From Phaeovulum molybdatiresistens (GTDB lineage: Bacteria > Pseudomonadota > Alphaproteobacteria > Rhodobacterales > Rhodobacteraceae), in the NCBI RefSeq assembly GCF_023544865.1, contig NZ_JAMJFX010000012.1:30149-94148 (forward strand): a stretch of 64,000 nt of DNA. The letters are read 5' to 3'. The notes under the pieces were generated by a model, which saw nothing but the letters and a program-made list of their open reading frames with translations, did not search any database and was not told the DNA's origin. Shown here in pieces: positions 30,621 through 38,667 of the stretch (position 1 is its first letter; every line of letters starts with the position of its first letter). The translations under genes and the position numbers were made by a program.

Positions 30621-30836
30621 GTGAACTTGAACCAGATTGTGAACATGGTGATCAAGACTGTCACGCGCCGGCTGGTCAACTGGGGCGTTAACAAGGGCAT
30701 GGATCTGGCCGCACGGCGCGGCACGGGGGGAACGGCGGTCGGGGCCACGCCAGCGCAGGCCAAACAGGACAATGCCGCGCGCGAGGCCGCCAAGCGCGCC
30801 CGTCAGGCGGCCAAGATCACGCGTCGTCTGCGCTAG
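30621..30836 (+). CDS. Small basic protein, uncharacterised
   Basis: 71 residues with a GTG start after GAAGGGG. The N-terminal half is an amphipathic helix-like segment (MNLNQIVNMVIKTVTRRLVN); the C-terminal third is strongly basic and Ala-rich (AREAAKRARQAAKITRRLR), suggesting nucleic-acid or membrane-surface binding. Begins 12 bases after scpB, so probably the last gene of that operon. Its last 20 bases overlap the end of the convergent HprK-like gene. No family recognised; I believe similar small ORFs follow scpB in relatives but could not check. Confidence 0.65.
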   Translation: MNLNQIVNMVIKTVTRRLVNWGVNKGMDLAARRGTGGTAVGATPAQAKQDNAAREAAKRARQAAKITRRLR

Positions 30837-32100
30837 GCGGTGCTGCGCCGATCGGCTGCAGCAAGCCTGCCTCGGCCAGCGCGGCCAGATGGCGGCGCAT
30901 GTCGTCGCGCAGCTGCGCGGGCGGGGTGTCGGGAAAGACCTCGGCCAGAACCTCGGCGCAATCGGCGGCGCTGCCGGGGATTTCCAGCATCTGCCAGATC
31001 GCGGCGCCGACCGGGTTCAGTTCCCACAACATCGGCTCGCCCGCCTGCCACAGGAAGGTGGCCTGACCGTGCTGGCGCAGCGCCACGCCGGGGCTGCGCT
31101 GCCAGATCTGATCCAGCGGCACGGGTTCGGCCTGGGGGGCGGCATCGACGGCGGTGTCAAAGGGCAGTTCGGGGCCGATGTCCAGATCCGCGGGCAGGTT
31201 CGGCCCGGCAAAGGCGCGCATCAGCAGGGCTGTGGCCTCATCCAGATCGGAATAGACCAGCCGCAGCACGGGCAGGCCATCGGTCAGGTCATGGGCGCGG
31301 TCAAAGGCCGCCTCGGCCGAGGGCAGGTCGGTGATTGTCTGCACCAGCAGCAGGCGCAGCGCTTGCGCTGGGTCCAGCCGGTGCAGCCGGGCCGGGGCCG
31401 ATGCGCGCCGATCCAGCATCACCAGCGCGCCCAGCGGCGCCAGGCTGCCATGCGGGGCAAGGTTGGGCAGCATCAGATAGCCATAGCGGTCATCGGCGGG
31501 GCCAAGATGCGCCTCGACATGGGCGCGCAGGATCGGGCCGGCGGTGTCGGGCAGCGGCAGGCGCAGACGCGGCGCCACGCCCAGCCCCAGCGCGCGGCCA
31601 TCGGCCAGCACCGGCAGGACATCGTCGCAAAACAGGCGCACGCCCGGTTCGGCGGTCATGCGGGCGGTCAGGGTGCTTTTGCCCGCCCGGCGCGGCCCGG
31701 TCAGCACGACGATCCGGCCCCCCAGTTCCAGCGCGCCGCAATGCAGCCCCAGCGCCCCGGGCTGGGCGGCGCTGTAGGCCTGGGTCATGTCGGCCAGGGT
31801 GGCGCAGACGGCGGCGGTGGCGCTTAACCCGCCCAAAGGCTCGGCCAGGAAGGGCGAGGTGACGCGATAACGCCCGGGGCCCGCGGCCTCAATCCATGAA
31901 ACGGGCGCGGGGTCGTCGGTGCGGGGGACCGTCGGTTCGGGCAGCCAGCCGTTCAGACAGCGCATCAGCTGCGCGGCAAGGCCCGCATCATCGGGCAACC
32001 GCACCGGACCGGGCAGGCCGGGAAATTCCAGGTTCAGGTCGACCAAACGGCGCCCCCCGAAGGGGGCGCCGCGGCGCTGGATCAGATCACGCAGCGACAT
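30817..32100 (-). CDS. HPr-kinase-like ATPase fused to a PqqD-like domain
   Basis: 427 residues. The middle part (~115-290) resembles the HprK/serine-kinase fold: Walker A GPRRAGKST at 135-143, then CDDVLPV at ~158-164 as acidic metal site. The C-terminus (~325-420) is PqqD-like: PGVALRQHG..., LNPVGAAIWQMLE, then a helical AGLLQPIG end. PqqD domains present peptide substrates to modifying enzymes; HprK phosphorylates a serine. A role in phosphorylating or otherwise modifying a peptide is therefore inferred. The adjacent upstream gene (3-base gap) encodes a Ser-rich repeat protein, the natural candidate substrate. It is not the classical HPr kinase: no ptsH is nearby and the domain set differs. 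Confidence 0.8.
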   Translation of the reverse strand: MSLRDLIQRRGAPFGGRRLVDLNLEFPGLPGPVRLPDDAGLAAQLMRCLNGWLPEPTVPRTDDPAPVSWIEAAGPGRYRVTSPFLAEPLGGLSATAAVCATLADMTQAYSAAQPGALGLHCGALELGGRIVVLTGPRRAGKSTLTARMTAEPGVRLFCDDVLPVLADGRALGLGVAPRLRLPLPDTAGPILRAHVEAHLGPADDRYGYLMLPNLAPHGSLAPLGALVMLDRRASAPARLHRLDPAQALRLLLVQTITDLPSAEAAFDRAHDLTDGLPVLRLVYSDLDEATALLMRAFAGPNLPADLDIGPELPFDTAVDAAPQAEPVPLDQIWQRSPGVALRQHGQATFLWQAGEPMLWELNPVGAAIWQMLEIPGSAADCAEVLAEVFPDTPPAQLRDDMRRHLAALAEAGLLQPIGAAPPSADDA

Positions 32101-32103
32101 GCC

Positions 32104-32496
32104 TTAGCGGGTGCCGAGCGGTTCGCGCAGCCAGGTGGGGATGTTGCCAGCCCCGGTCGTACGGCCCGAGGGGCGCGAGCTGCCGCCGCGCGACGGCCCC
32201 GACGTGCCACTGCGCGAGGGCCCCGAGCTACCGCTGCGCGACGGGCCCGAGCTGCCGCTGCGCGAGGGGCCGGAGTTGCTGCCGCTCGAAGCCGCGCCGC
32301 TCGAAGCTGCGCCGCCCGATGCACCACCGCCCGATGCGCCGCCGCCCGAATTGCCGCCGCCCGAGGCACCGCTGGCGCGGGCCGCGTTCAGCCCCATCAG
32401 CGTCGGTGCGACATAGGCCGCGCCCGCCAGAAGGCCCACACGCGCCAGAAGCGCGCGGCGGTTGAGGGTCGGGTTGGTATCTTTCGCCTTGGTCAT
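32104..32496 (-). CDS. Tat-signal, Ser/Gly-rich repeat protein (candidate substrate of the HprK/PqqD protein)
   Basis: 130 residues from MTKAKDTNPT; GGAGG seven bases upstream fixes the start. A twin-arginine signal is visible: LNRRALLARVG (Arg13-Arg14), a hydrophobic stretch, and likely cleavage after ARA (41). Then ~35 residues of Gly/Ser/Ala (ASGGGNSGGGASGGG), then GPSRSGSS-type octapeptides four times, and a short C-terminus NIPTWLREPLGTR that looks ordered. Serine is by far the commonest residue of the mature part. No family recognised. The next gene starts 3 bases after its stop, so they form an operon. Export by Tat is inferred from the signal only. Confidence 0.75.
   Translation of the reverse strand: MTKAKDTNPTLNRRALLARVGLLAGAAYVAPTLMGLNAARASGASGGGNSGGGASGGGASGGAASSGAASSGSNSGPSRSGSSGPSRSGSSGPSRSGTSGPSRGGSSRPSGRTTGAGNIPTWLREPLGTR
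32177..32272 (-). repeat. 24-bp tandem repeat in the Ser-rich gene (4 units)
   Basis: Four consecutive 24-base units (starting 32177, 32201, 32225, 32249) differ at only a few positions. On the minus strand each encodes an octapeptide of the form GPSRSGSS, with variants GPSRSGTS and GPSRGGSS. A degenerate fifth copy follows toward 32296. Length change by unit gain or loss would stay in frame. Confidence 0.85.
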
Positions 32497-32654
32497 CTTT
32501 GCCTCCGTCTGCGCCGTTGCGGCGCGTTCCAGGTTCCAATTGCGACCGGATATTTCCCCGGTGCTGCAAGGATAACGCGGTGGGGCGGAAAACATTCCCC
32601 GGGGCAGGCGAAAAAAATTGAAAAAATCGGAACGCCTTGAAAAGGCGTAGAAAA

Positions 32655-33734
32655 TCAGCCCGCTCGGAAGTGCTTGGCCAGTTTCAGTCCCTGGCCCTGA
32701 TAGTTGGACGCGATGCCCGCGCCATAAAGCCGGTCGGGCCGCGCGGCCATGCGTTCATAGACCAGCCGGCCGACGACCTGCCCGTGTTCCAACACGAAAG
32801 GCGCCTCGTGGCAGCGCACCTCCAGCACGCCGCGCGATCCCGCACCGCCCGCAGCGCCATGGCCAAAGCCCGGGTCGAAGAAGCCTGCGTAATGCACGCG
32901 GAATTCGCCCACCATCGCCAGGTAGGGCGCCATTTCGGCAGCATGGTCGGGCGGGATCGTCACCGCCTCGCGCGAGACGAGGATGTAGAAGGCGCCGGGG
33001 TCCAGGATGATGCGCCCGTCGCGCGTGCGGATTTCTTCCCAGAAATCCGAAGCCGGGTAATGCGCGATCCGGTCCAGATCGATCACGCCGGTATGCGGCT
33101 TGGCGCGATAGCCCACCAGATCGCCGGTTTCGGGCAAGAGGTCGACCGAGAAGCCCAGGCCCCCGTCAATCACCGCCTCGCCGCTGACCAGCGGTTCTTC
33201 GGCATGCAGGCGGATCAGTTCAGCATCGCTGAGCGCGGCCTGACCCGCGCGGAAGCGGATCTGGTTCAGCCGCATCCCCGGACGCACCAGCACCGAAAAG
33301 GACCGCGGGCAAATTTCGGCGTAAAGCGGGCCGGCATAGCCTTCGGGGATGCGGTCGAATTCGGTGCCGCCATCGGTGATCACGCGGGTCAGCAGGTCCA
33401 GCCGCCCGGTCGAGGATTTGGCATTGGCCACCGCGGTCACACCCGCGGGCAGGGCAAGCCGTTCCATCAGCGGCACCAGGTAGACACAGCCCTTTTCCAA
33501 CACCGCGCCGTCACGCAGATCCATGCGGTGCATTTCGAATTCGGCCAGCCGGGCATCGACGCGGCGCGTCTTGCCCGCCAGGAACGAGGCGCGGATGCGA
33601 TAGGCGACATGGCCCAGCCGCAGGTCCAGGCTGGCGGGTTGGATCTGTTCGGGGATCACGGGGGTCTCGGCGGCAATTTCGCCGCGGGCGATCATCGCCT
33701 TCAGATGGCTGTCCGGCAGCACGCCCGTGGTCAT
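32655..33734 (-). CDS. dcd: 2'-deoxycytidine 5'-triphosphate deaminase, long form
   Basis: 359 residues, about twice the usual ~190-residue dCTP deaminase; the long form is typical of this group and appears to be two dUTPase-fold halves. Deaminates dCTP to dUTP for thymidylate synthesis. Core motifs: IQPASLDLRLGHVAYRIR, VANAKSSTGRLDLLTRVI (nucleotide-binding Ser/Arg) and a second half with AGFFDPGFGHG and FVLEHGQVVGRLVYERM. Start MTTGVLPDSHL after GGGGAAG; an upstream in-frame start is unlikely. 157 bases separate it from the Ser-rich gene. Confidence 0.9.
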   Translation of the reverse strand: MTTGVLPDSHLKAMIARGEIAAETPVIPEQIQPASLDLRLGHVAYRIRASFLAGKTRRVDARLAEFEMHRMDLRDGAVLEKGCVYLVPLMERLALPAGVTAVANAKSSTGRLDLLTRVITDGGTEFDRIPEGYAGPLYAEICPRSFSVLVRPGMRLNQIRFRAGQAALSDAELIRLHAEEPLVSGEAVIDGGLGFSVDLLPETGDLVGYRAKPHTGVIDLDRIAHYPASDFWEEIRTRDGRIILDPGAFYILVSREAVTIPPDHAAEMAPYLAMVGEFRVHYAGFFDPGFGHGAAGGAGSRGVLEVRCHEAPFVLEHGQVVGRLVYERMAARPDRLYGAGIASNYQGQGLKLAKHFRAG

Positions 33735-33755
33735 TTGGCTTCCCCCCGATATGCG

Positions 33756-33784
33756 AACGCCCACCCCGGGACGGGATGGGCGTT
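33756..33784. terminator. Hairpin downstream of tRNA-Pro (possible terminator)
   Basis: AACGCCCA (33756-33763) pairs with TGGGCGTT (33777-33784), with further CCCG/CGGG pairing inside. Followed on the plus strand by TCGGTTTTGG, but without a T tract on the minus strand where the tRNA is transcribed. It may act as a processing or pause structure. Confidence 0.4.
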
Positions 33785-33794
33785 TCGGTTTTGG

Positions 33795-33869
33795 TCGGGC
33801 CGGCGAGATTCGAACTCGCGACCTTCCGCCCCCCAGACGGACGCGCTAACCAGGCTGCGCCACGGCCCG
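33795..33869 (-). tRNA. tRNA-Pro (anticodon GGG)
   Basis: Minus-strand cloverleaf: acceptor CGGGCCG/CGGCCCG with discriminator A, D arm with GCGCAGCCTGGTTAGCGC, anticodon stem TCCGT/GCGGA around loop CTGGGGG (anticodon GGG, reads CCC and CCU), T arm GCGAG-TTCGAAT-CTCGC. CCA is encoded (plus 33792-33794, TGG). A tempting ORF crossing it on the plus strand is an artefact. Confidence 0.93.
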
Positions 33870-33877
33870 ACGAGGCG

Positions 33878-33907
33878 CATATAGAGCGATTGTTGCGCCG
33901 GGGGCAA
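33878..33907 (-). promoter_or_regulatory. Candidate promoter of tRNA-Pro
   Basis: On the minus strand TTGCCC (plus 33902-33907), 18-base spacer, TATATG (plus 33878-33883). The predicted start would fall a few bases before the mature tRNA 5' end, as expected for a stable-RNA gene. Confidence 0.5.
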
Positions 33908-33984
33908 GCGGCAAAACCAACTTTTTTCGCCCCCCTGCAAAAGACCTTCGGGCCGGGCCCGGGCAAGGGGTGTGCGGGCGCGCC

Positions 33985-34932
33985 TCAGGGCTGGGCCGGG
34001 GGGGCGGCCAGCCGGTCGCGCAACGCCATCAGACGCCGGGCCGCGCCGCCAAGGGCCGCGCGCGCACCGGGGGCCTGCACGGCGGCGGGGCCAAGCGCAC
34101 GCAGGCGCGCGGCCAAGGGGCGGCCCGGGGGCAGGGCGGGGGGAGGCAGGGGCTGCGATTCGGGGGCGGGCTGCGGTTCGCCGGGGAAGGGCTGCACCAC
34201 CGCGGGCGCGGGCGCATCCGGGGCGACATCCAGCGCGATCGGGGCTTCGGCCCCCGGTTCAGCCTCGGCACTGGTTTCGGGTTCGGGTTCGGCACCGGGT
34301 GCGGGTTCGGTGCCGGGTGCGGGCGCCGTCAGGCCCGAAAACAGCGTGTCTTGCGGCCAGCCGTCCGTGGCCTTTGCGGGCGCTGTTTCGGCGGGCGCCC
34401 GTGCCCGGGGCATTGGGGGCGCGGGATCATCGGGATCGGGCTGTAGCATCGCCCCCGCTGCCGCCGGATCGGGGCTGTCGGTCGCCGCCCAAAGATCGGG
34501 GGCGGGGGATTGCGGCGTTGCGTCGGCCGCGTCCAGCACCGGGGCAATCTGGTCCTGGCTGTCGGGCAGGACGGCTTGCGCTGCCGCCGCCATCTGTGCC
34601 GCCGTCGGCTGCGTCGCATCTTGCGCGCCCGTCAGCCCTGGATCGGTCGGGGTGGCGGGCTCATCCCAACCCAGGCCCGCGACATGGCGCACGCCCTGTT
34701 CCTTCAGGATCTTCTGCACCCCGCGGATCGTCATCCCCTCATCATGCAGCAGCCGCCGGATGCCGCCAAGCAGCGCCACATCCGCGGGGCGGTAATACCG
34801 CCGCCCGCCTGCGCGCTTGACCGGGCGCACCTGCGGAAAGCGGCTTTCCCAGAAGCGCAGCACATGCGCGGGCGTGCCCAAAAGCTCGGCCACCTCGCTG
34901 ATCGTGCGGAATGCCTCGGCTGACTTTTCCAT
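33985..34932 (-). CDS. MerR-family transcriptional regulator with long disordered tail
   Basis: 315 residues. Residues ~8-78 are a MerR winged helix-turn-helix ([39 protein letters not shown]). The remaining ~230 residues are mostly Ala/Pro/Glu/Gln low complexity (for example [17 protein letters not shown]), with a short ordered end ([19 protein letters not shown]). No metal-binding cysteines, so not a metal sensor of the MerR/CueR type. Follows ihfA in the same direction with a 41-base gap; this MerR-next-to-ihfA pairing is common in alphaproteobacteria. Target unknown. Confidence 0.88.
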   Translation of the reverse strand: MEKSAEAFRTISEVAELLGTPAHVLRFWESRFPQVRPVKRAGGRRYYRPADVALLGGIRRLLHDEGMTIRGVQKILKEQGVRHVAGLGWDEPATPTDPGLTGAQDATQPTAAQMAAAAQAVLPDSQDQIAPVLDAADATPQSPAPDLWAATDSPDPAAAGAMLQPDPDDPAPPMPRARAPAETAPAKATDGWPQDTLFSGLTAPAPGTEPAPGAEPEPETSAEAEPGAEAPIALDVAPDAPAPAVVQPFPGEPQPAPESQPLPPPALPPGRPLAARLRALGPAAVQAPGARAALGGAARRLMALRDRLAAPPAQP

Positions 34933-34973
34933 AAGCCGCCTCCTCCTGAGAGTCTGACCGGCGCGGGTGCGCC

Positions 34974-35276
34974 TTAGCGGGCGTTGCCCTCGGCCACGCG
35001 ATCCTTCATCAGATGCGAAGGCCGGAACGACAGCACCCGGCGGGGCGAGATCGGCACCTCTTCCCCGGTTTTCGGGTTGCGCCCCATGCGCGAGGATTTG
35101 GCGCGCACCGAAAACGTCCCGAAGGACGAAATCTTCACCGTCTCGCCGCGCACCAGCGCATCCGAGACATGTTGCAGGACGCTTTCCACCAATTGCGCGG
35201 ATTCGTTGCGCGACAGGCCCACCTCGCGGAATACCGCTTCGCTAAGGTCCATGCGCGTCAGAGTCTTTTCACTCAT
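34974..35276 (-). CDS. ihfA: Integration host factor subunit alpha
   Basis: 100 residues, the standard size. DNA-bending protein, heterodimer with IhfB. Matches: [19 protein letters not shown] (N-terminal helices), [20 protein letters not shown] and [20 protein letters not shown] (DNA-inserting arm with the conserved proline). Located behind fabH; in this group ihfA commonly follows plsX-fabH. Confidence 0.96.
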   Translation of the reverse strand: MSEKTLTRMDLSEAVFREVGLSRNESAQLVESVLQHVSDALVRGETVKISSFGTFSVRAKSSRMGRNPKTGEEVPISPRRVLSFRPSHLMKDRVAEGNAR

Positions 35277-35386
35277 GCCATCCCCCGGATTGTTCGCCCC
35301 ACGATGGGCGCATTGATTTCCCGAGTCAATATCAATGGCTTGGCCTGCGGTCTTCAGACGTCCCGCCGAGCGGGCCGCCGGCCGGA

Positions 35387-36361
35387 TTACCAGCGCAGCA
35401 CCACCGCGCCCCAGGCCAGACCGCCGCCGATCGCCTCGGTCACGATCAGGTCGCCCGGCTTGATCTGGCCACGCGCCTTGCCCACCGACAGCGCCAGCGG
35501 GATCGAGGCGGCCGAGGTGTTGCCATGATCCTGCACGGTCACGACCACGCGGTCCATCGGCACCTGCATCCGCTCGGCGGTGGCGGCGATGATGCGCAGA
35601 TTGGCCTGATGCGGCACGATCCAGTCGACATCGCCCCCCGTCAGCCCCGCCTTGTCCAGCGCCGCATGGGCGGTATCGGCCAGCTTCTGCACCGCATGGC
35701 GGAAGACCTGATTGCCCTGCATCCGCAGATGGCCCGACTGCCCGTTCGAGGACACGCCGCCATCGACATACAGAATATCGCGGTGGCGACCGTCGGAATG
35801 CAGATCGGTTGACAGGATACCACGGTCTGTGGTGGTGCCAGTGCCGGATGTCGCCTCAAGCACCAGGGCGCCCGCGCCATCGCCGAACAGCACGCAGGTG
35901 CCGCGGTCCGTCCAGTCCATGATCCGGCTGAAGGTTTCCGCGCCGATCACCAGAACCCGTTCCGCCTGGCCCGACAGGATCAGCGCATTGGCATTGGTCA
36001 GCGCATAGACAAACCCGGCGCAGACCGCCTGCAGGTCATAGGCAAAGCCGCGCGTCGTGCCCAGGCCCGCCTGCACCATCGTGGCCACAGACGGAAACGT
36101 CAGGTCGGGGGTCGAGGTCGCCACGATGATCGCATCGATCTGATCGGGCGCGATGCCGGCATCGTCCAGCGCGGCGCGGGCCGCGTGGATCGCCATCTGC
36201 GAGGTGGTCTCGCCCTCGGCGGCGAAATGGCGCCGCTCGATCCCCGAACGGGTGCGGATCCATTCATCCGTCGTGTCGACGGTCGCCTCGAATTCGGCGT
36301 TCTCGACCACGCGTTCGGGCAGGTAATGCCCGACGCCCCGAACCACGGCGCGCAGTGTCAT
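35387..36361 (-). CDS. fabH: 3-oxoacyl-ACP synthase III
   Basis: 324 residues. Starts fatty-acid synthesis by condensing acetyl-CoA with malonyl-ACP. The catalytic triad is visible: Cys in [13 protein letters not shown], His in [12 protein letters not shown] and Asn in [14 protein letters not shown]. Overlaps the plsX gene by 4 bases. Full length; ends [10 protein letters not shown], a typical FabH C-terminus. Confidence 0.97.
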   Translation of the reverse strand: MTLRAVVRGVGHYLPERVVENAEFEATVDTTDEWIRTRSGIERRHFAAEGETTSQMAIHAARAALDDAGIAPDQIDAIIVATSTPDLTFPSVATMVQAGLGTTRGFAYDLQAVCAGFVYALTNANALILSGQAERVLVIGAETFSRIMDWTDRGTCVLFGDGAGALVLEATSGTGTTTDRGILSTDLHSDGRHRDILYVDGGVSSNGQSGHLRMQGNQVFRHAVQKLADTAHAALDKAGLTGGDVDWIVPHQANLRIIAATAERMQVPMDRVVVTVQDHGNTSAASIPLALSVGKARGQIKPGDLIVTEAIGGGLAWGAVVLRW

Positions 36362-37530
36362 TTGGAGGATCCGTTCTTTGTATCTTGTATGGCATCCTGA
36401 CCCGCCATCGCCGCAGAGGCAACCCGGGCCGCAAGCTTGGCGCCAAAGCCTGACTGGGCCAGCTGGACGGCCAGCCCGATGGCAGCGGCCACGCCGGTGG
36501 CATCGGCCGAACCGTGGGATTTGACGACCGTGCCGTTCAGCCCCAGGAACACGCCGCCATTGACGCGCCGCGGGTCCAGCCGCGCCTGCAGCCGCCGCAG
36601 CGATCCCAGCGCCAGAAGCGCGCCCAGCCGCGACAGCAGCGTGCCACCCAGCGCCTCGCGCAGGAATTCGCTGGCCAGCTTCGCCGTGCCCTCGCCGGTT
36701 TTCAGCGCGACATTGCCGGTGAAGCCATCGGTGACGATCACATCGACCCGGGCCGAGGGCAGGTCGGTGCCTTCCACGAAGCCGACATAGTCGAAGGCGC
36801 CCGCCTCTTGCGCGGCGCCGATCAGGTCATGGGCGGCCTTCAGTTCCGCCCGGCCCTTGTGTTCCTCGGTGCCGACATTCAGCAGGCCGACGCGCGGGCG
36901 GTCGATGCCCAGCCCATTGCGCGCATAGGACGTGCCCATCAGCGCATAGGTCAGCAGATCGGGCGCCTCGGCCTTCACATCGGCGCCCACGTCCAGCATC
37001 ACGTTGAAGCCGGTCGGGTTGCGCGATGGCCACAGGCAGGCAATGGCAGGGCGGGTCACGCCCGGCAGTCGACGCAGGCGGATCATGGAAATCGCCATCA
37101 GCGCGCCGGTATTGCCGCAGGACACGGCCACCGTGGCCTCGCCCGCGCGCACCGAATCGATCGCCGACCACATTGATGTGGCCTGACCGTTGCGCATCAC
37201 CTGGGCGGGTTTGTCGTCCATCGTCACGACGCCGGTGGCATCGCGGATTTCACAGCGCGCGGCAATGCCCTGCGCCGCGATCAGGCGGGACAGTTCATCC
37301 TTCGGGCCATGCACCACAAAACGCACCGCCGGATGGGCGCTGGCCGCCGCAGCAATGCCGCCGATCACGGCCGCGGGACCGCGGTCGCCCCCCATCGCAT
37401 CGATGGAAATCACAACGGAACCAGCGGCGTCGCCGTCAGCACCGGGCGAAATGACATCGGCGCCGGTCTGTGCCGGCGCCTGAGCCTGCGATGGGGTCTG
37501 TTGGTGCTCGTGGTCCTGCGAGGATCGCAT
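36358..37530 (-). CDS. plsX: Phosphate acyltransferase PlsX
   Basis: 390 residues as an open frame. Converts acyl-ACP to acyl-phosphate for phospholipid synthesis. VISIDAMGGDRGPAAVIGGI is the family N-terminus; VSCGNTGALMAISMIRLRR and DVIVTDGFTGNVALKTGEG are further signatures. The first ~40 residues (Gln/Ala-rich) are atypical, and no convincing Shine-Dalgarno precedes 37530, so the true start may lie closer to the VISIDAMGG segment. Sits between rpmF and fabH in the standard order. Confidence 0.93.
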   Translation of the reverse strand: MRSSQDHEHQQTPSQAQAPAQTGADVISPGADGDAAGSVVISIDAMGGDRGPAAVIGGIAAAASAHPAVRFVVHGPKDELSRLIAAQGIAARCEIRDATGVVTMDDKPAQVMRNGQATSMWSAIDSVRAGEATVAVSCGNTGALMAISMIRLRRLPGVTRPAIACLWPSRNPTGFNVMLDVGADVKAEAPDLLTYALMGTSYARNGLGIDRPRVGLLNVGTEEHKGRAELKAAHDLIGAAQEAGAFDYVGFVEGTDLPSARVDVIVTDGFTGNVALKTGEGTAKLASEFLREALGGTLLSRLGALLALGSLRRLQARLDPRRVNGGVFLGLNGTVVKSHGSADATGVAAAIGLAVQLAQSGFGAKLAARVASAAMAGQDAIQDTKNGSSK

Positions 37531-37556
37531 GACGTTGGCGCCGGGATACGACGGGC

Positions 37557-37763
37557 TTACGCCGCGTCGTCGTCCAGATCGACCTCGGCGGCCTGGGCCA
37601 CCACTTCACGATCGTCATAATGACCGCAGGCGCCGCAAACGTGGTGCGGGCGCTTCAGCTCGCCGCAGTTGGGGCATTCCGCCGGGTTCGCGGCAACAAG
37701 AGCGTCATGCGCACGGCGCATGTTACGGCGGGAACGCGTGACTCGGTTCTGAGGGACAGCCAT
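37557..37763 (-). CDS. rpmF: 50S ribosomal protein L32
   Basis: 68 residues. [20 protein letters not shown] is the invariant start. The zinc-binding cysteines are present (CPNCGE, then [10 protein letters not shown]). GAGGTTGAG precedes the ATG. Upstream neighbour is the DUF177 gene, downstream plsX: the classical yceD-rpmF-plsX-fabH order. Confidence 0.97.
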   Translation of the reverse strand: MAVPQNRVTRSRRNMRRAHDALVAANPAECPNCGELKRPHHVCGACGHYDDREVVAQAAEVDLDDDAA

Positions 37764-37892
37764 GTCTCAACCTCGGGTGTTCGGGGGCATTACAGCCCTG
37801 ATTTTCCTGGAGTATCGTCACTGGCGCCAGCTGGCGGACCGGGTGCGAACCCAAACTTCGAATGAGGCCGGGAACATACTGGGATTCTGCCC

Positions 37893-37923
37893 GGGCGCAA
37901 GTCCTTTCTTCGGGCTTGCGTCC
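37893..37923. other. Hairpin in the DUF177-rpmF spacer
   Basis: GGGCGCAAGTCC (37893-37904) faces GGGCTTGCGTCC (37912-37923) with two mismatches and a 7-base loop, 5 bases after the DUF177 stop. No T tract on either side, so more likely an RNA processing or stability element than a terminator. The rest of the 164-base spacer shows no convincing promoter. Confidence 0.45.
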
Positions 37924-37927
37924 GCGC

Positions 37928-38497
37928 TCAGTCTGCGCCGTCCTCGGGGGCCTTCTGGCCTGTTTTCAACAGATCCGCAAGCCCCGCAAAGGGGCGGGTG
38001 GATTCGGGCGTCAGCGGCGCGGCGCCGGGGGCGGCGGCGCTGATCTCGCCCAGTTCGGCGCCGGGCGCGCGCGGATATAGCGGCAAGGCCAGTTCCAGCG
38101 CCTCAAGCGCCACGGCGGCCAGATCGATCACCGCGGGCAGGGCCTCGGCACTATCATCCTCGGGCATCTCTATCTCATCGCCGGTGGGTTCGGGCATGTC
38201 GGCCAGATAGCGGCGCAGGACAGAATCACGCAGGTCGGTGGTCACGGGGGCCAGCGTCACCACGCAGGGCTGCACGACGCGCGCGGTCAGCTCGGCCTCA
38301 AGGTCCCAGTCGCTGCGCCCGCGCGGCACCAGCTGGCCTTTCAGGCGCAGTGATTCCAGCGCGGTGATCCCGGCCCAGTCGGCAATGGCGGCGCGCGTGG
38401 GCGCATCGGGGGTCAGGTCAAAGCGGGTGGGCTTGCGGCCAGCCAGCTCGGCCACGCGGCGGGGCTGCGACCAGGGCAGGGGGGTGGTGTCGGTCAT
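37928..38497 (-). CDS. DUF177 (YceD-like) protein
   Basis: 189 residues from MTDTTPLPWSQP; the upstream in-frame extension is Arg/Pro-rich and unsupported, while AAGGAAC lies before this ATG. YceD/DUF177 proteins are linked to 23S rRNA accumulation and to L32 expression in bacteria and plastids. Typical features: LTARVVQPCVVTLAPV (a cysteine-containing segment) and an acidic C-terminal region (MPEDDSAEALPAVIDL .. LALPLYPRAPG). Placed directly upstream of rpmF, matching the family's usual location. Confidence 0.88.
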   Translation of the reverse strand: MTDTTPLPWSQPRRVAELAGRKPTRFDLTPDAPTRAAIADWAGITALESLRLKGQLVPRGRSDWDLEAELTARVVQPCVVTLAPVTTDLRDSVLRRYLADMPEPTGDEIEMPEDDSAEALPAVIDLAAVALEALELALPLYPRAPGAELGEISAAAPGAAPLTPESTRPFAGLADLLKTGQKAPEDGAD

Positions 38498-38667
38498 GGG
38501 GCGGTTCCTTCGGGCTGGCGCGGTGGGGCGTGCGGGTGGGGCTGACGCGATGCCGGGGACCGCCCGCGCGATGATCGGGGTCCGGCCATCAGTTCCCTTG
38601 AGGGCCGGGCGTGAGTGTTGTAAGCGGGATAAAAGGCTGCGGTCGGCAAGGCAAGAGGGGGTTGCAG

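Noticed and set aside
30817..32100. Classical HPr kinase/phosphorylase (hprK)
   Set aside because: No ptsH or PTS gene nearby, the protein is longer and ends in a PqqD-like domain; the classical alphaproteobacterial HprK is short and lies next to PTS and two-component genes.
32177..32272. CRISPR-like 24-bp repeats
   Set aside because: Directly adjoining units without spacers, in frame in a coding sequence.
33776..34795. Long plus-strand frame starting GPARFELATF
   Set aside because: Its beginning is the antisense of tRNA-Pro and the rest is antisense to the MerR gene; this string is a well-known tRNA artefact.
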